NCBI GenBank assembly: GCA_958298945.1
Contig: OY282605.1
Location: 123,438,267 to 123,502,266, forward strand
Reading direction: 5' to 3'
From: Atherix ibis
Taxonomy: Eukaryota; Arthropoda; Insecta; Diptera; Athericidae
Length of the DNA: 64,000 bases
Part shown: in pieces, positions 37,400 through 48,720 of the stretch
Numbering within the stretch: position 1 is the first letter of the stretch
How the letters are laid out: the number at the start of each line of letters is the position of its first letter
Program-made: the position numbers and the translations under genes
Notes under the pieces: generated by a model
Told to the model about the DNA's origin: nothing
Database searches by the model: none
What the model saw: the letters and a program-made list of their open reading frames with translations, nothing else

Positions 37400-38195
37400 G
37401 TAACACCAGTTGTTCAACTGCAATATTAGTTGAACAACGCAGAAATGTGATCCAAATTTTAATGAAAATGGATTTTCTGCAATCGCGCTTGTGGGATATT
37501 TTCGGACCATCTGAGTCAAGAAAAATCCGCTTGGTGTCGAAATTCTAAGAATCTGGGCTGGTGCAAAACTTGATAAAGAAGGCACACTCACGACGTTAAG
37601 CCCAGATCCTTCAGCACCACGCAGCGATTTTAAACAAAAAACCTATTCAAACATAAAAAATTCAATTAACACAGAAACCGAAATTTGCGTCCATCTGATT
37701 TTCCACAAAAAAACTATCATGAGCAATGAGGTGCTTCTCTTCCTAAACGAGAACCATCAACAAGCAAAACTACCGCATTTGTGGTACTGAAAAACAACAT
37801 TTCATTCAAAAAACATCCTACAATGAGTTACTGTTTGGTGTGATTTGACCTGGATTAGTCATCAAACCTTACTTCTTCGAAAATTATATAAAAGTGCCAC
37901 TATTTCAAAGTAAATTCCCCTGACACATTACCATGTCAAATGGCCGCCGAACGAATTTCCCTTCACGAAACAATCAGGTCTAATTGAGATTTGACACCAT
38001 TGGACTCCTTTTCCGAAGGCGATGCAAAGAAAAGGTCTATGCAAAAATCCTGGAAGATTTCCAAACTTATTTCCAGAAGTTATGCACACTTTTAATGAGA
38101 TACAGCCCCAACTCTGCCAATACGTCATACGAAATTTTGCTACGCGCATTCTATATTACCAGAGGAGTCATGGTAAGAATTTTGTAAATACTGTA
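37400..38195 (+). mobile_element. Mariner fossil J (nearly full transposase length, frameshifted)
   Basis: The C-terminal half is clear. At 37987-38010 frames give DLTPLDSF ('DLTPLDYFLWG'), followed by KVYAK ('-VYA-'). Then MHTFNEIQPQLCQYVIRNFA reads as 'I---I-QI-PQLC--VI-NF' and RSHGKNF as 'R-RGGHLSD'. Upstream, remnants of VTVWC, KPYFFEN and of the 'NKQN--WG' block can be followed in changing frames from about 37700. Unlike most copies here, the region before the second catalytic block is at least partly present (from about 37420). Several frameshifts and stops; inactive. Confidence 0.7.
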
Positions 38196-39982
38196 TTTTT
38201 TTAACATAAATGCCATAAACTAGAAAACGCAAATAAAAATAAAAAAAATAATTTCCAATTTTTTCTGTAAGACCTGCTGTCTAATTGAATCATATATTGG
38301 AAAAAAATTGCTTGACTAACCAAACTGTACCTTTTTTAGTCTTTGCGGTTCTTCTCAAATAATTTTTTCTTACCTATTGATAATTATTTAAAAAATAATC
38401 ACTTTATCTTAAAAAGTAATTATCACTAATTATTCAACATTGCACCAATTAAAGCCACGGAAACATGGAATATTTTTTTAAATATCATCAAATCCGTATT
38501 ATTCCGTATGGCTGCCTCCTGTCTCTATTCAAAATTTGATTAATAGTCATAATATTTACAATTAAAACACTAACTATAGTCTTTTAAACTTGGAGTAGTG
38601 TATAAGCAGATTGATTAAAATATTGTTAAATTATTTAAGATAAATTTATGGGCCTATAAATTGAGTGCAAATGACGTGAAGTAGAATTTCATTACAAGAT
38701 GTCCGTTTTCAAAGACGAATACGGATCGAGTATTTATTTTAAAAAGTATTTTAAGCTACTCTTAAAGTAAATGCTAAAATATGTGGAATTTTTTTTTAAA
38801 ATTATAAGAGAAAAAATAATTATTCGCCTTCGTTAGGATTATTTGGTGAATTGCATGTGAAAAGGACATTCTACAAACGAAAGGTGTTTGCAGAAGTGCA
38901 CTTTTAAGGTGAATTTTTACAATATAATTAATTTAGGTACATATAAGATATAAAACAGCTCATAAGTGTGCATAAATGTAATAACTTCATAATCCCTTTT
39001 GCTAATATGATAAAAATTGAATTTCTGTAAAGGAAAAATTGTCCGAGTGGAAAGGTTCTTTCCGGAACGAAATACTTTTTTTTAAAAAATAAATTCCTTT
39101 CTTTTTAAATAAAACATAATAAATAATTGTTGTATATTTCAGTCAGTTTGATAAGCATGACAATATTAATCTGAATTTAAAACGTAACCTTACATATAAA
39201 TGCAGAAAAATTAGCACACATCTTTGCATAAACATGAATATCTGAACATTTCTTAAGCTACACATAAAAGGGATCAAAATTAAATGAAGGAAAAATAGAG
39301 TGATGTTGAGAAGAGGAGAATTTGGCTTTAATTAATTTGCCCAAGGGATGGATATTTTCAATTAAAAAATGACAGAAAAATATGACTTCGTTGATTAGTG
39401 AAAAATAGCGAAAACTTTGATGCGCTTTAAAGAGAAATTTTTGGTGAAAAGGCAGATGGTAACTTAAGAATTTAAAGTGAGTTATTTACAGAAATTTATC
39501 ATTTTTAAAAACCGACGTAAATAATTTAGCCTTAAGTGTTTTATAATACCTATTGTGTATGAGCCCCTTTTGCTAATTGAAAAGAAAATAAATAAATATC
39601 GAAGGGTATCCGAAATTTGCTTGTTTTTATAAAATGGACACGACACGGAGGACTGCTAACCAACAAGAAGTTTTCCTTTCCCATTTCCGCGTAGTTATTT
39701 TTACTGTAACATCGTAACTTTTCTTTTGAAAAAAAGTCAGTAAATAATTCACTAAGGATATTACAATCACAATTCAATAAAGAAAAAACGAATATGAACT
39801 TTCTATCGAGTAATTACAAATTCCCATCACGAAGCGGAATTAATAATTTGGATTTCGACTGATTTCAATTTTAACGATTATCCAGAAAGATGGTCGAAGA
39901 ACACATAAACCTCCTGCAATTAATATAATTGTGGATAGTGACAAAAAAAGCTTAATTCAATCTGCTAAAGTAATACTTTAAT
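38196..39982. other. Noncoding, nothing recognised
   Basis: AT-rich. No exon or repeat supported. Confidence 0.55.
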
Positions 39983-40141
39983 ATGGCAATGAAGCTGGCA
40001 ATTCTATTACTGGCGATGGCGCAATTGATGGCGACTCAGATAGACAGGGGTGGCGATATCATCGAAATTAAGATGGTGCCGATAAAGGAGTTGGAAGAAC
40101 AAGAAAATATCAGAAAAAACGGAAGTGCCCAGCTGCAGATC
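39983..40141 (+). CDS. Candidate first exon of a small secreted protein
   Basis: An ATG at 39983 opens MAMKLAILLLAMAQLMATQI, a good signal peptide: a Lys at position 4, a Leu/Ala core and small residues (M-A-T) before a likely cut near residue 18. The mature part (about 35 residues) is polar and charged (DRGGDIIEIKMVPIKELEEQ). At codon 53 the sequence ATC|GTAAGA offers a donor site (intron from 40142). A possible acceptor (CCGAG at 40247) would add RLCLPVDYGATP and a stop at 40284-40286, with a 106-bp intron. If unspliced, the frame ends at 40198 (71 codons). Base composition here is clearly less AT-rich than the surroundings. No family recognised; expression unproven. Confidence 0.4.
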
Positions 40142-40247
40142 GTAAGAATATTGAGTCTGATATCCTCATCGGGACAATATCCATTGTCGTTTCAATGATT
40201 TTAATGGATCCGTGACTCCTCTTCCAATTGTGATTTTACGATCCGAG

Positions 40248-40286
40248 AGACTTTGCCTGCCAGTAGACTATGGAGCTACGCCATAG
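40248..40286 (+). CDS. Possible second exon of the secreted-protein candidate
   Basis: In phase with the first exon it reads RLCLPVDYGATP then TAG. The acceptor CGATCCGAG is only moderate, and a competing acceptor at 40261-40263 (TTTGCCTGCCAG) would give an immediate stop. Tentative. Confidence 0.2.
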   Translation, partial: RLCLPVDYGATP

Positions 40287-43200
40287 AATTTCCAATACCG
40301 AATCAGCCATGGGCAATGTCTCCGTCCTCGTCGTCGCGCACATGCCACTTACACTAGATGAGCGTATTCAGTTTTTATTAGGATGATCGTAAAATTTTTC
40401 ACCTTTACGGCTTCGTGCGATTTAGTCTGATTGCAGTTTTAGTTTCTTCCCTACGCTCGTATATCTTGTTTGAATCGAATCCATGCAATGTTACGATGCG
40501 TTTACTATGACATGTCGTCGTCGAGAATGGCGATGGTGCTACAGCAATCACCCATCGCCGAATGGAAAGGATTAAAGACTTGAGATCAACCATAATCAAC
40601 TACGACAAATGAATAGAGTAGTATATTGGGAGGTTGGTTATGGGAAGCCCCGTTGGATACTGGAGCCGCCGTACTTCCTTTATCACTCCTTGCAGATGGT
40701 CAATCTAGCCGAAATTTTATTACAGCGTTTTCAATGTTCACATTTGTATTCAACTGAAATCCGGCATTTAGTTTATGGAAGGCAATCAAAATAATCTATT
40801 TACATAATAATTTGAAAATGTATATTTTGTCCTCTTTGCCAGTGCACTTCTGCAAGGCCAATTCTTACCCAGAGTGCCCATTGCGGGTACGAGACCATCC
40901 TAATTGACTCTGGAGCCTATATTTCTGCATTTATACACGCGAATACCTCCAAATTGTTTATATGCATTCATATGCTCGGTTGTAACTTGTGCCTGATATA
41001 TGACCACGCATACATACACACGTACAGTGGATCATATTAGCTTTTGATATTGCAATAAAAATGCAAATATTTCTATAAAGGTGTAACATAAAACCACCTC
41101 TATCCGCTGTGTCCTTGTATGGATTTTATCCAGCCTTGTACAGTTTACTGATGATTTGTCATTATAGGCTACAATTCGATTATATTTCAGCCTCAAAGTT
41201 ATTTATCATGAAAATGCGGAAAATATTGAAAAAATGTTCTTTAATTTTTCCACTCTACTTTGAATATTTAAATGAAAAAAGATGAAATTGATGATTTTTC
41301 CATGGTTCCAATAATTCAGAGTCAAGTAATCAATAATTCAGAGCGGATGAACTAATAATCAAGAGTACGAGTAGAAGATACCTTAACTGCTAATTCAGTA
41401 TAGGAAGTTGGTTGTATTGTGTTTCCGGACTATCGAGTCGAGTAAGCCACTTAGAGATTTCCTTAAATCCTTCCATAGATGTACATATGTGCATGTATCT
41501 GTAGGTGAGGATGTATCAGTTAAATTCTATTCTATTTATTATATTGAGAACTTTTATAACCTAGAACAATTTGAGTACCATCACGTTTTCAGCAGATCCG
41601 GTGCTGAAGGACTAGAGAAATCGCAAGAAGGTTGGGATAAATTGCAAAAGTCGACGAAGTAGCAATAACAGACGCATCTAAGATGAAATTTCATTTAAGT
41701 TTTTATTGTATATCTTGGGTAATAAAATTCTGATCCTTTGGTCTGCATCTTTGTTTAACCACAAACTCTTTAAAAATTTTACGGCCTTTTTCCGCATTCA
41801 TTTCCCTCAATTCCTATTGTCCTGGTAACGATCTCTGTAGCTGGAGCTGTGGGATTCATTCAGAATATGAACAATACTGCACTACGAGTTTTCATTTCAT
41901 ATAAGCATCCGTTATTCATTTCATTTCGAGAAAATGCACATTTCACAACGTATCAAATGCTATGTAACTGCAAGTGAGATGCATTGGCACTTCAGAAACT
42001 GCTTCGGTGTGGTTATTCGGACGCAGTATACGGGATGATGGAACTTTATAGTGGATGGTAGGTAAAAACTTATGTTCTCTTCTCAGTTAAAAAGGACTTT
42101 TAAGGATTTTCCAGTGTACACTTCCGATGTTTCCACAACAACTATTGTATTATATTACTCGTACGTATGCATGCATATACAGGCTACTTATAAGGGTCAG
42201 CAGCTATGGGTGACGGACTAGCCAGAAATATACCTCCACTAACAAAACTCCTTTTTCAGATTCTTCCACTGGATTCCCGTTCATGAAAATATACATATAG
42301 TGTAGTGCCAGTGCGAAGTGCAGCGCTCTAAAGTTTAGGTTTTATTCTTGTAGAAAGTTAGTTGGTTGCTATTTTATGAGGCTCGCAGGAAACTTGTAAT
42401 TTATATCTTTTCCACCCGAAATGATGTGTGCCAATATAATTGCAATAACCGCTCGTGCTGTACTACACATTTAGATAAAATTTTGCTATAATAAATTTGT
42501 TCGAGTAAATTACCATCGCAGGAGACGACAGCAGTCTTTTCGATAAACTCGTCATGAAAACAACGACAACATCTGCAAAACAAAAATACTTTCAAACATC
42601 AAACACCCATGATTACGTTGTAACGTTGTATGACCTCTCCACAAGGATCAGAATTGTTAAATCAACAATTTTCCATATTATTTTCGATAGTTTATGTATA
42701 TTTCGATTGTTGAAACTTCAATTCTGTAAGCTTCATCAACAAAATTTCTGTATTTGTTTCGATTCTATTAGAAATTTGATATTTCCGTCTGGTAGCTTTT
42801 TTTTACTTTTTCTCTGTTTGTCACCCCAATTTCTGTCACAAGATTCAAGATTGTATCTTGTATCGATCCGGTAAGTCCTGACCTTTTACTCCAAAGTTAT
42901 AAAACTGACGACTGTGAACGTTTGACGTATAAAAACATTGCTGCAAAGCAGTCGATAAGTACTGGTACATTTCGCTATCGTAGATTGCCAAAACAGAAAC
43001 ATAAAGTATGGTTGGAAGGGGCGGGAACGGGGGTGAGATGATATGGGTTAGTTGTCGTCATCGACGTCGTCAAACAATAAATAAAAATTGGCTACGTGCT
43101 TGATTGTCGAGAAAATTAGGAAAACCCCGAAGAGAAAACATCAGATTACGTATCCTTACGAGGAAGTAGAAATCCTTTGAAATTTACAGCAAAAAAATTT

Positions 43201-43629
43201 CAAGGACACAAGAATTTTTACAATCGAGAAAATTATTTTTACTGAAATTAAATGAATAAAACTGACATTAAAGTTAGACAAATGAAAATTTTCTTTTTGA
43301 TATTGGTCGGATAATACAGTTTAGTATTTGTTCTTAAAAATCGTTGATATTTACTATTTTTTTTTTTTTTTTTTCTGTAGCTTCTTACTTTATAAGGAGT
43401 TGGATTTTAGAATAGTGAATGATTTTGTATTTAAGACAAAAATGTTTGAATATATTGCAAAAAAGTATCTAATTTGAACTTCGGAAAAGAAAGATGAATA
43501 AAACATATTCAAAACATAGAATTTGATTAACATTTTATTACATCCTTGAAAAAATAATCGTAAAACGTTTTTATCCTATTATTTGAACAGAGGGTGTGAT
43601 TCCTCAGCATCAGTTTGAATTTTGAGCTG
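40287..43629. other. Noncoding, a few open frames without support
   Basis: A 61-codon plus frame (40609-40794) and a 38-codon frame beginning at 40271 (MELRHRISN...) lie in the same less AT-rich stretch as the secreted-protein candidate and could be untranslated or coding parts of it. A 106-codon frame at 42554-42874 ends in a GTAAGT donor-like site but its residues look like AT-driven noise. An 18-T run lies at 43357-43374. Confidence 0.45.
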
Positions 43630-44400
43630 AGCACACCACTATCCAGCAGTGTCAGTGCACATTTCGCACGCTTTCGATTGCTTTGGAAATTGCAGCGAGT
43701 CTTCTCCTCTGGTTATTTCCACAACCTAAATCCTATCTCTCAGACCGATATTTTCAAGTAGCTGAAAATATTGAGTATTCTGACATTTATCAGTGTCTCT
43801 CAGGGTAGCATCCTAGATCCCAACCCTTCATAACATTTATACCCATAATATTCCTTGCCACAATAATATTATAACCGCAACATACGTGGTATGTAGCCAC
43901 CACTATCCTTTCGAAACATACCCACTCCTTAGAAGCTTGGTTTAAAAGGTGGAGAGTAAAAGAGAATGAGTAAAAAGGTGCTCATGTTACTTTTACACTT
44001 TGCCGAAACCACGCTCCTGATATGGACCCTAAATGGCAGTAATATTCCACAAAAAACGAGTGTACATTACGTAGGACTTACAATAGACAAACGGGCAATC
44101 TGGAACCCTGACTTCAATACAAAAAGAACTGAATTTAACGGACAATACAAACAAATGTTTGTATTGTCCATTAACTTCAGTCCTTTTTGTATTCAAGTCC
44201 AAACCGATATGGACATACGGACTCGAACTTTGGGGTTCGACCAAGCATTCTAATTCCCATCGAATCCAAACCTTACAATCCCGAATCCTCCGAAAAATTG
44301 TGAATGATCCCTTTTATGTATGAAACAGTGTTATCTATCCTGATCTAAATATTCCATTTGTTCGGGAATTATGTATATCCCGTTATAAAAAATTCCATTC
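43630..44400 (+). pseudogene. Jockey-type non-LTR retrotransposon, reverse-transcriptase fossil
   Basis: Best-preserved retrotransposon piece of the window. In order: FARFRLLWKLQRVFSSGYFH near 43654 ('AFD-VWH-GLL-KL-----P-YF'), SQGSILDP near 43799 ('PQGS-LGP'), HNIYTHNIPCHNNIITATY near 43834 with the YADD block then destroyed, VHYVGLTIDKRAIWNPDFNT near 44068 ('V-YLGL--D-RLTW--H--'), WTYG.LELWGSTKHSN near 44210 ('IWTYGIQLWG-A--SN'), and IQTLQSRILRKIVNDPFYV near 44270 ('IQ--QSKILR-I-NAP-YV'). Several frameshifts plus an inverted duplication inside the frame (44110-44199). Inactive. The motif set places it in the Jockey clade. Confidence 0.88.
44110..44199. repeat. 44-bp snap-back palindrome inside the RT fossil
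   Basis: Left arm 44110-44153 and right arm 44156-44199 are reverse complements with about four mismatches and a 2-nt loop. The left arm is native RT sequence, so the right arm is an inverted copy made in place. Confidence 0.9.
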
Positions 44401-44402
44401 GC

Positions 44403-44450
44403 TTTCTTGCTAGAGGATTAGGATTACCATCCTAATCTTCTAGCAAGAAA
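44403..44450. repeat. 22-bp palindrome, 4-nt loop
   Basis: TTTCTTGCTAGAGGATTAGG... (44403-44424) pairs with 44429-44450 with one mismatch around TACC. Confidence 0.9.
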
Positions 44451-47215
44451 ACTGTTACTTGTGAATTATATATGACAATGATACTTATTGACGAACTGAC
44501 CGATTGATAAATGAGGAATTTTTAATAAAAATTAATTTTCACTAAAAAAAAGTTTGTTCTAAAAATCAGCTTCCAAAACTTGTTGTTTCAGTACCGAATC
44601 GGCGTATCTTCTACGCATTCCATGGCTACTCGATGGATCTATTATTTAAAAAGGCAAACCTTACATTAAATAAATTCTATCTTCAATAAAACATACACAT
44701 ATGTTGATAGGCTTGTACTTTATCGAAATACCAAATGGATAACCCAATAATAAGCTAATAATTTTTTGAATATTCTCATCTGCACACAATTAATGTGAAA
44801 TTTAATTAAAAGGATAAATTATCTTTAAGGTAATTTTTATTTACGATTAGCGGCAAATAAACCATATTCTACTAAGCAGATTGTAATTTTTTTTTGTTTA
44901 TTTTTGGAATACCTTCTGCGCAAGGCAGTTGTATCTTAACAGATCAGGAATATTTAGTTAAAATGCCGAAGAAAAAAATTATTCTTTATGAAAAAATACC
45001 GAACTTCTGATAAGATCTTAATAGAAACGAAACCAACCAAATATAAAAAAACTCACGCTTAATAGTCTAGGCTGCGTGCATTTTTCAAAATATAGATTTT
45101 TCCTATTTTGATTATATATTCGATCTTAATAAGTGATAGCAGTCAGAATTCTAGTCAAATAGCAGAATACTATATTCAAAAAAATGAAATAACTTTGCGA
45201 CACAGATTAATAATTAACCTGACAAGTATGCCAGAAATACACAATATTTTGTTTATGAAATACGTGCGTTATAAAACAATGTCGGAGATTACTATTTCAA
45301 ATAATTTTTCATATTTTCATTGATAATTGGAATAACAAAGAATTGGTAAGTCCCATATTTCTAGTCCGTAAGTCTATAAGATGTATGGGAGGATTTGCAT
45401 CATGGCGGATAGTAAGAGTTCCGTAAACTTTTAATATCCGCAATGATGCGCTTGTTAACTTTTAAACCAGTTCTGGACGATTTGAATTTGATTTTGAAGA
45501 GTATCGCATGCATGCTGGGAATTTTTCCTGTTTTGCGGAGCACAAGCGAATATCAGTGATTTCAGTATTGGGTAATCAATGATTTTATTAGTATTAGGTA
45601 ATATGTAACAATTGCCCTCAGAAAAAAAATATGCCTAATTTTTAAAAAAAATTGTATTTTTTCTGTTCAAACAAAAATTAGTAATTAACAAAAGAAAATT
45701 ATTTAAAATTTCGAAATAAAAATTATTAAAAAAATTATTATTTCAATAGCTTAAAAATTAGAACATTTTCTTTTTAAACATACTGAAAGGAATATCCTCC
45801 TTATCCCTTAAAAAAAACCTCTACAGATCTTCAAACTTTCAAAAATTAAAAATTGAAATTCTTTATTTGTGATTTGTCTTCCAAATTTTCTTTGTCTTTA
45901 CATTTCTAGCAAAAAAATTTTCATATTTTATTTCCTTTCGAAAGGTAGCAGTTAATATTTCAATACATAAAAATTGTTGCAACTGAAACAACCTGCATAC
46001 TGAGAAGCCACTTTGGCTCTTCATAATTTTAGATACAATATTAAAATGGAAATTCTTCTGTATAACTCTTTCAATAAAGTGCCGATGGCGAATTCGTCTT
46101 TCGAACCAGTACATTCATACGAGTGCAAATATATTATTTTAATTGCAAACAATTGCGTGAGCATAATTTTTCCTAGACTATGTTATTATTTTTTAGCATA
46201 TTTTTAGCTTCAACGAACATGTTTCAAATATATTAGCTGGATTTTCACCCATCTAAGTATACAAGAGTATGTTCCCCAACATGAATTTTCCATTTTTCAT
46301 CTTGGTTGTCGTTTTGTATTTTGATTTTTTTTCTCTTCTCTATCATTAACTGTATAATTACCAAAAAAAAAAAAGATAGACGAAATAACAAAAATGACTA
46401 AACATGTTCAAAATTAAATAAATAAAACTAAACAAAATAATTTGCTTGCTTGTGAAAATAGCTTTGAGTTATGCAAAACAGCAGAATAGTTTTCCGTTTT
46501 ATTGGGCTTATGCATAATAAGATGAAAAGTAACGAAACATCAAACTGGAGATGGTGTTGAAACTTAATTTGCTGAAGTGCAGCATAATAAGCTATGCATC
46601 GGAGGTCTTGCATGCTCGCATATAGTTCAATGAAAACAAAACGACATTCTCTAACGCCTTGGCATCATGTCGAAAGTGGACGTTAAGCCAGGTAATCGTG
46701 CCAGCTGGCAAATGACTTGCATCGATTAACATTTCCGTCAAACATAATTCCAAATAATAGTAAACTCAGTCGTTGTTCCATAGTCAAATGGCGAGAGAAG
46801 ACTACCGTATAAGGATACAAGCGATGACTGAGTTTTAATTAAAAGCGATACCGGAGACAATAGTGCCTGATTAAACGGATGAGTGCCACACTGTTAAGGA
46901 TTGCTGCATCAGAAACCATTTGGTAAATAGAAAAGCCAAAACAAATGAAAATAGAAATAGTGAATGCTGACGAGTCCTCATAAAGTTTCTGTTCGACAAT
47001 GGCTGAACTAAGTAAATGCGGATAGAAAAATACAAAACACAAAAACGGAAGTGCCGCTACGGAATGATGTCAGCATCAAACCAGGTGCGCTGCTACAGAT
47101 ACAGGATGCATAAAAATTCGCCACAATTTTGTTCAGTTTAGGTTCTTTGTGATATCCGGCACCAGAGTATTCTTAATTAAAAATATAACAACTGCAATGG
47201 AAAATTGGTACTTAC
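44451..47215. other. Noncoding, probably intron of the minus-strand gene
   Basis: No element recognised. If the exon at 47.2-47.5 kb is spliced downstream (donor at its left edge), this stretch would be intron or 3' flank of that gene. Confidence 0.45.
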
Positions 47216-47475
47216 AGAAACTACAAACGTTAGGAATTGCTACGCTGACGCTCCAGCTAAACTACTCGCCATGGACGGTTGCCGGCTAGGCGTTTTCGGT
47301 GTGGGCGGTCGTATTGCAGTCAAATGTGTTGGCAGAATACCGGCGACACCAAAATCCGTCGTCGCATATGGAAAGTATAATGGTAATCCGGCTGCTGTTG
47401 CAGCTGGAGCTGTATAGTAGTCCAAGTAGTAGCGTGACGTTGCCTCATATAATCTCATCCTTACGACTCGATATG
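47216..47475 (-). CDS. Exon with Tyr/Ala/Pro-rich C-terminal reading frame, gene unknown
   Basis: Read on minus, the 260-base exon is bounded by a good acceptor (GTGTTTCTTTACAG|CATATCG) and a consensus donor (TTTCT|GTAAGTACC). Only one frame stays open from the acceptor (phase: two bases, then TAT). It encodes YRVVRMRLYEATSRYYLDYY, then APAATAAGLPLYFPYATTDF, then LTAIRPPTPKTPSRQPSMAS, and ends at TAG (47240-47242). The stop lies only 24 bases before the donor, inside the usual limit for escaping nonsense-mediated decay, so this can be a genuine last coding exon with a further 3'UTR exon. Composition (Tyr, Ala, Pro, Ser) resembles low-complexity tails of RRM-type RNA-binding proteins (Rbfox, Musashi, couch-potato style), but that is inference; I cannot name the gene. 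GC content is far above the surroundings. Confidence 0.6.
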
Positions 47476-48070
47476 CTGTAAAGAAACACAATTCAAACTT
47501 TAATATTCCATCATAACAAGTTCTTTTTTGTTTAACCTTAAAGTTTAAAAATAAACTTTTCGACAGGTCAATAGAATCTTATGCCTTTTATTCATGAACG
47601 ATTAAATTTTCTAAATAATTTGAATAAAAATTAAGCTAACTTAAACAATAATAATATCTATAGAATAATAAGTAAGATATTTATTGAAATATTATTTCTT
47701 CTTTGCTGTAAAATGTAAGTTTTCGATTTGATACGAATTTTTTCGATGGAGCAAGCCATCATCCACGATACAGATCCGAATTCGGTGCGACACAACGCAA
47801 AGCTAAAGTCGGTAACACAGTGCTCACGCGCGCGATTCTTTCAGTATGCGGAACAAATGGAAAATGTACGGTGACGGTCTAATGACAAGTGTACGGTGAG
47901 AGCCAAATGTAACCGTGCAGGGAACGTGCGTTCGTTAAGGGCATTGCGTGCGTTGAGTAAAAATGTTAGCAGATGGACTACAATAATCTAAATGATGCGT
48001 TGTCTCTTATTTATGATAACAGGATCAGTAGTCAAAAGGGATAGTCTGTATGTATACTTCGGAATAATGA
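47476..48070. other. Noncoding, intron upstream of the minus-strand exon
   Basis: A short, less AT-rich block at 47.75-47.96 kb contains TGTACGGTGA twice (near 47867 and 47890). No exon could be supported in it. Confidence 0.45.
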
Positions 48071-48720
48071 GGTTATATATTTTAGTATCTATCTAATTTA
48101 TATTAGGTTAAAGTACGCCATCTCATATTAAAGATTGCTAAATCATCGAACAATGCGTTTAAATTGTAAAAATTTTCCTCCAAATTAGTGATTCTGTCCT
48201 ACATGCTCATTTCTCGCTATGTGGATACATCAATTAGCAAAATTTCCATATATACTGCTCTGAAAATACACACGTAACTATGGCAAAGCCATTGAATTTG
48301 TGAAAAATTACAATTTGGGGTGTATTTTATCTGAAGGTGTCATTGATCCATAGTTCTTTCCAAATAAAAAAGGAGAGAACGTAACCGTCTATTTTGGGTG
48401 TTATGTCCGAATAGTAACTGACTTATTTTTAACCTGATTTTGAAGGTATTAATCTGAACAATAAGTGGTTTCAACAGGATGGCGCCACAAGCCATACAAC
48501 ACGACAAATTTTGATTTAATTGCATGAAAAGTTTCCAGAACGCTTAATTTTTACATTTGGTAATGCCAACTGGCATCCAAGATTGTTTGACTAAACACCA
48601 TTAACTAGGGCATAATGGCATGATCTAAGCAATTTAATAAAATAAATATTTTTATCAAAATCCGTATTCTAAGTTTCGTTCATTTAACTTTACTTTCTGA
48701 AGCACACATTGGAGAACTCT
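48071..48720 (+). mobile_element. Mariner fossil L (internally deleted, catalytic motif kept)
   Basis: A short N-terminal remnant IEQCV, stop, IVKIFL (48150-48185) runs on almost directly to the eroded SDEAHF region (DSVLHAHFSLCGYIN). After frameshifts a very well-kept block reads NNKWFQQDGATSHTTRQ (48464-48515), the 'WFQQDGATSHTAR' third catalytic region. EKFPERLIFTFGNANWHPRL matches 'KFPGRVISRFGDVNWPPRS'. The 3' end is at 48699-48717 (GAAGCACACATTGGAGAAC). Same deletion class as B, H and N. Confidence 0.85.

Noticed and set aside
37337..37591. 84-codon minus-strand frame
   Set aside because: Antisense to the 5' part of mariner copy J.
42554..42874. 106-codon plus frame ending in a GTAAGT-like donor
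   Set aside because: Residues are dominated by Phe/Leu/Ile/Ser noise and no acceptor or homology supports an exon.
44029..44244. 71-codon minus-strand frame with RT-like residues
   Set aside because: It reads like the plus-strand RT only because of the 44-bp inverted duplication at 44110-44199; not an independent gene.
45350..45560. Retrotransposon tail fragment
   Set aside because: Less AT-rich and suggestive, but no frame gave a recognisable block on either strand.
47205..47417. 70-codon plus-strand frame rich in Gly/Ala/Val
   Set aside because: Antisense of the minus-strand exon, which has matching splice sites on its own strand.
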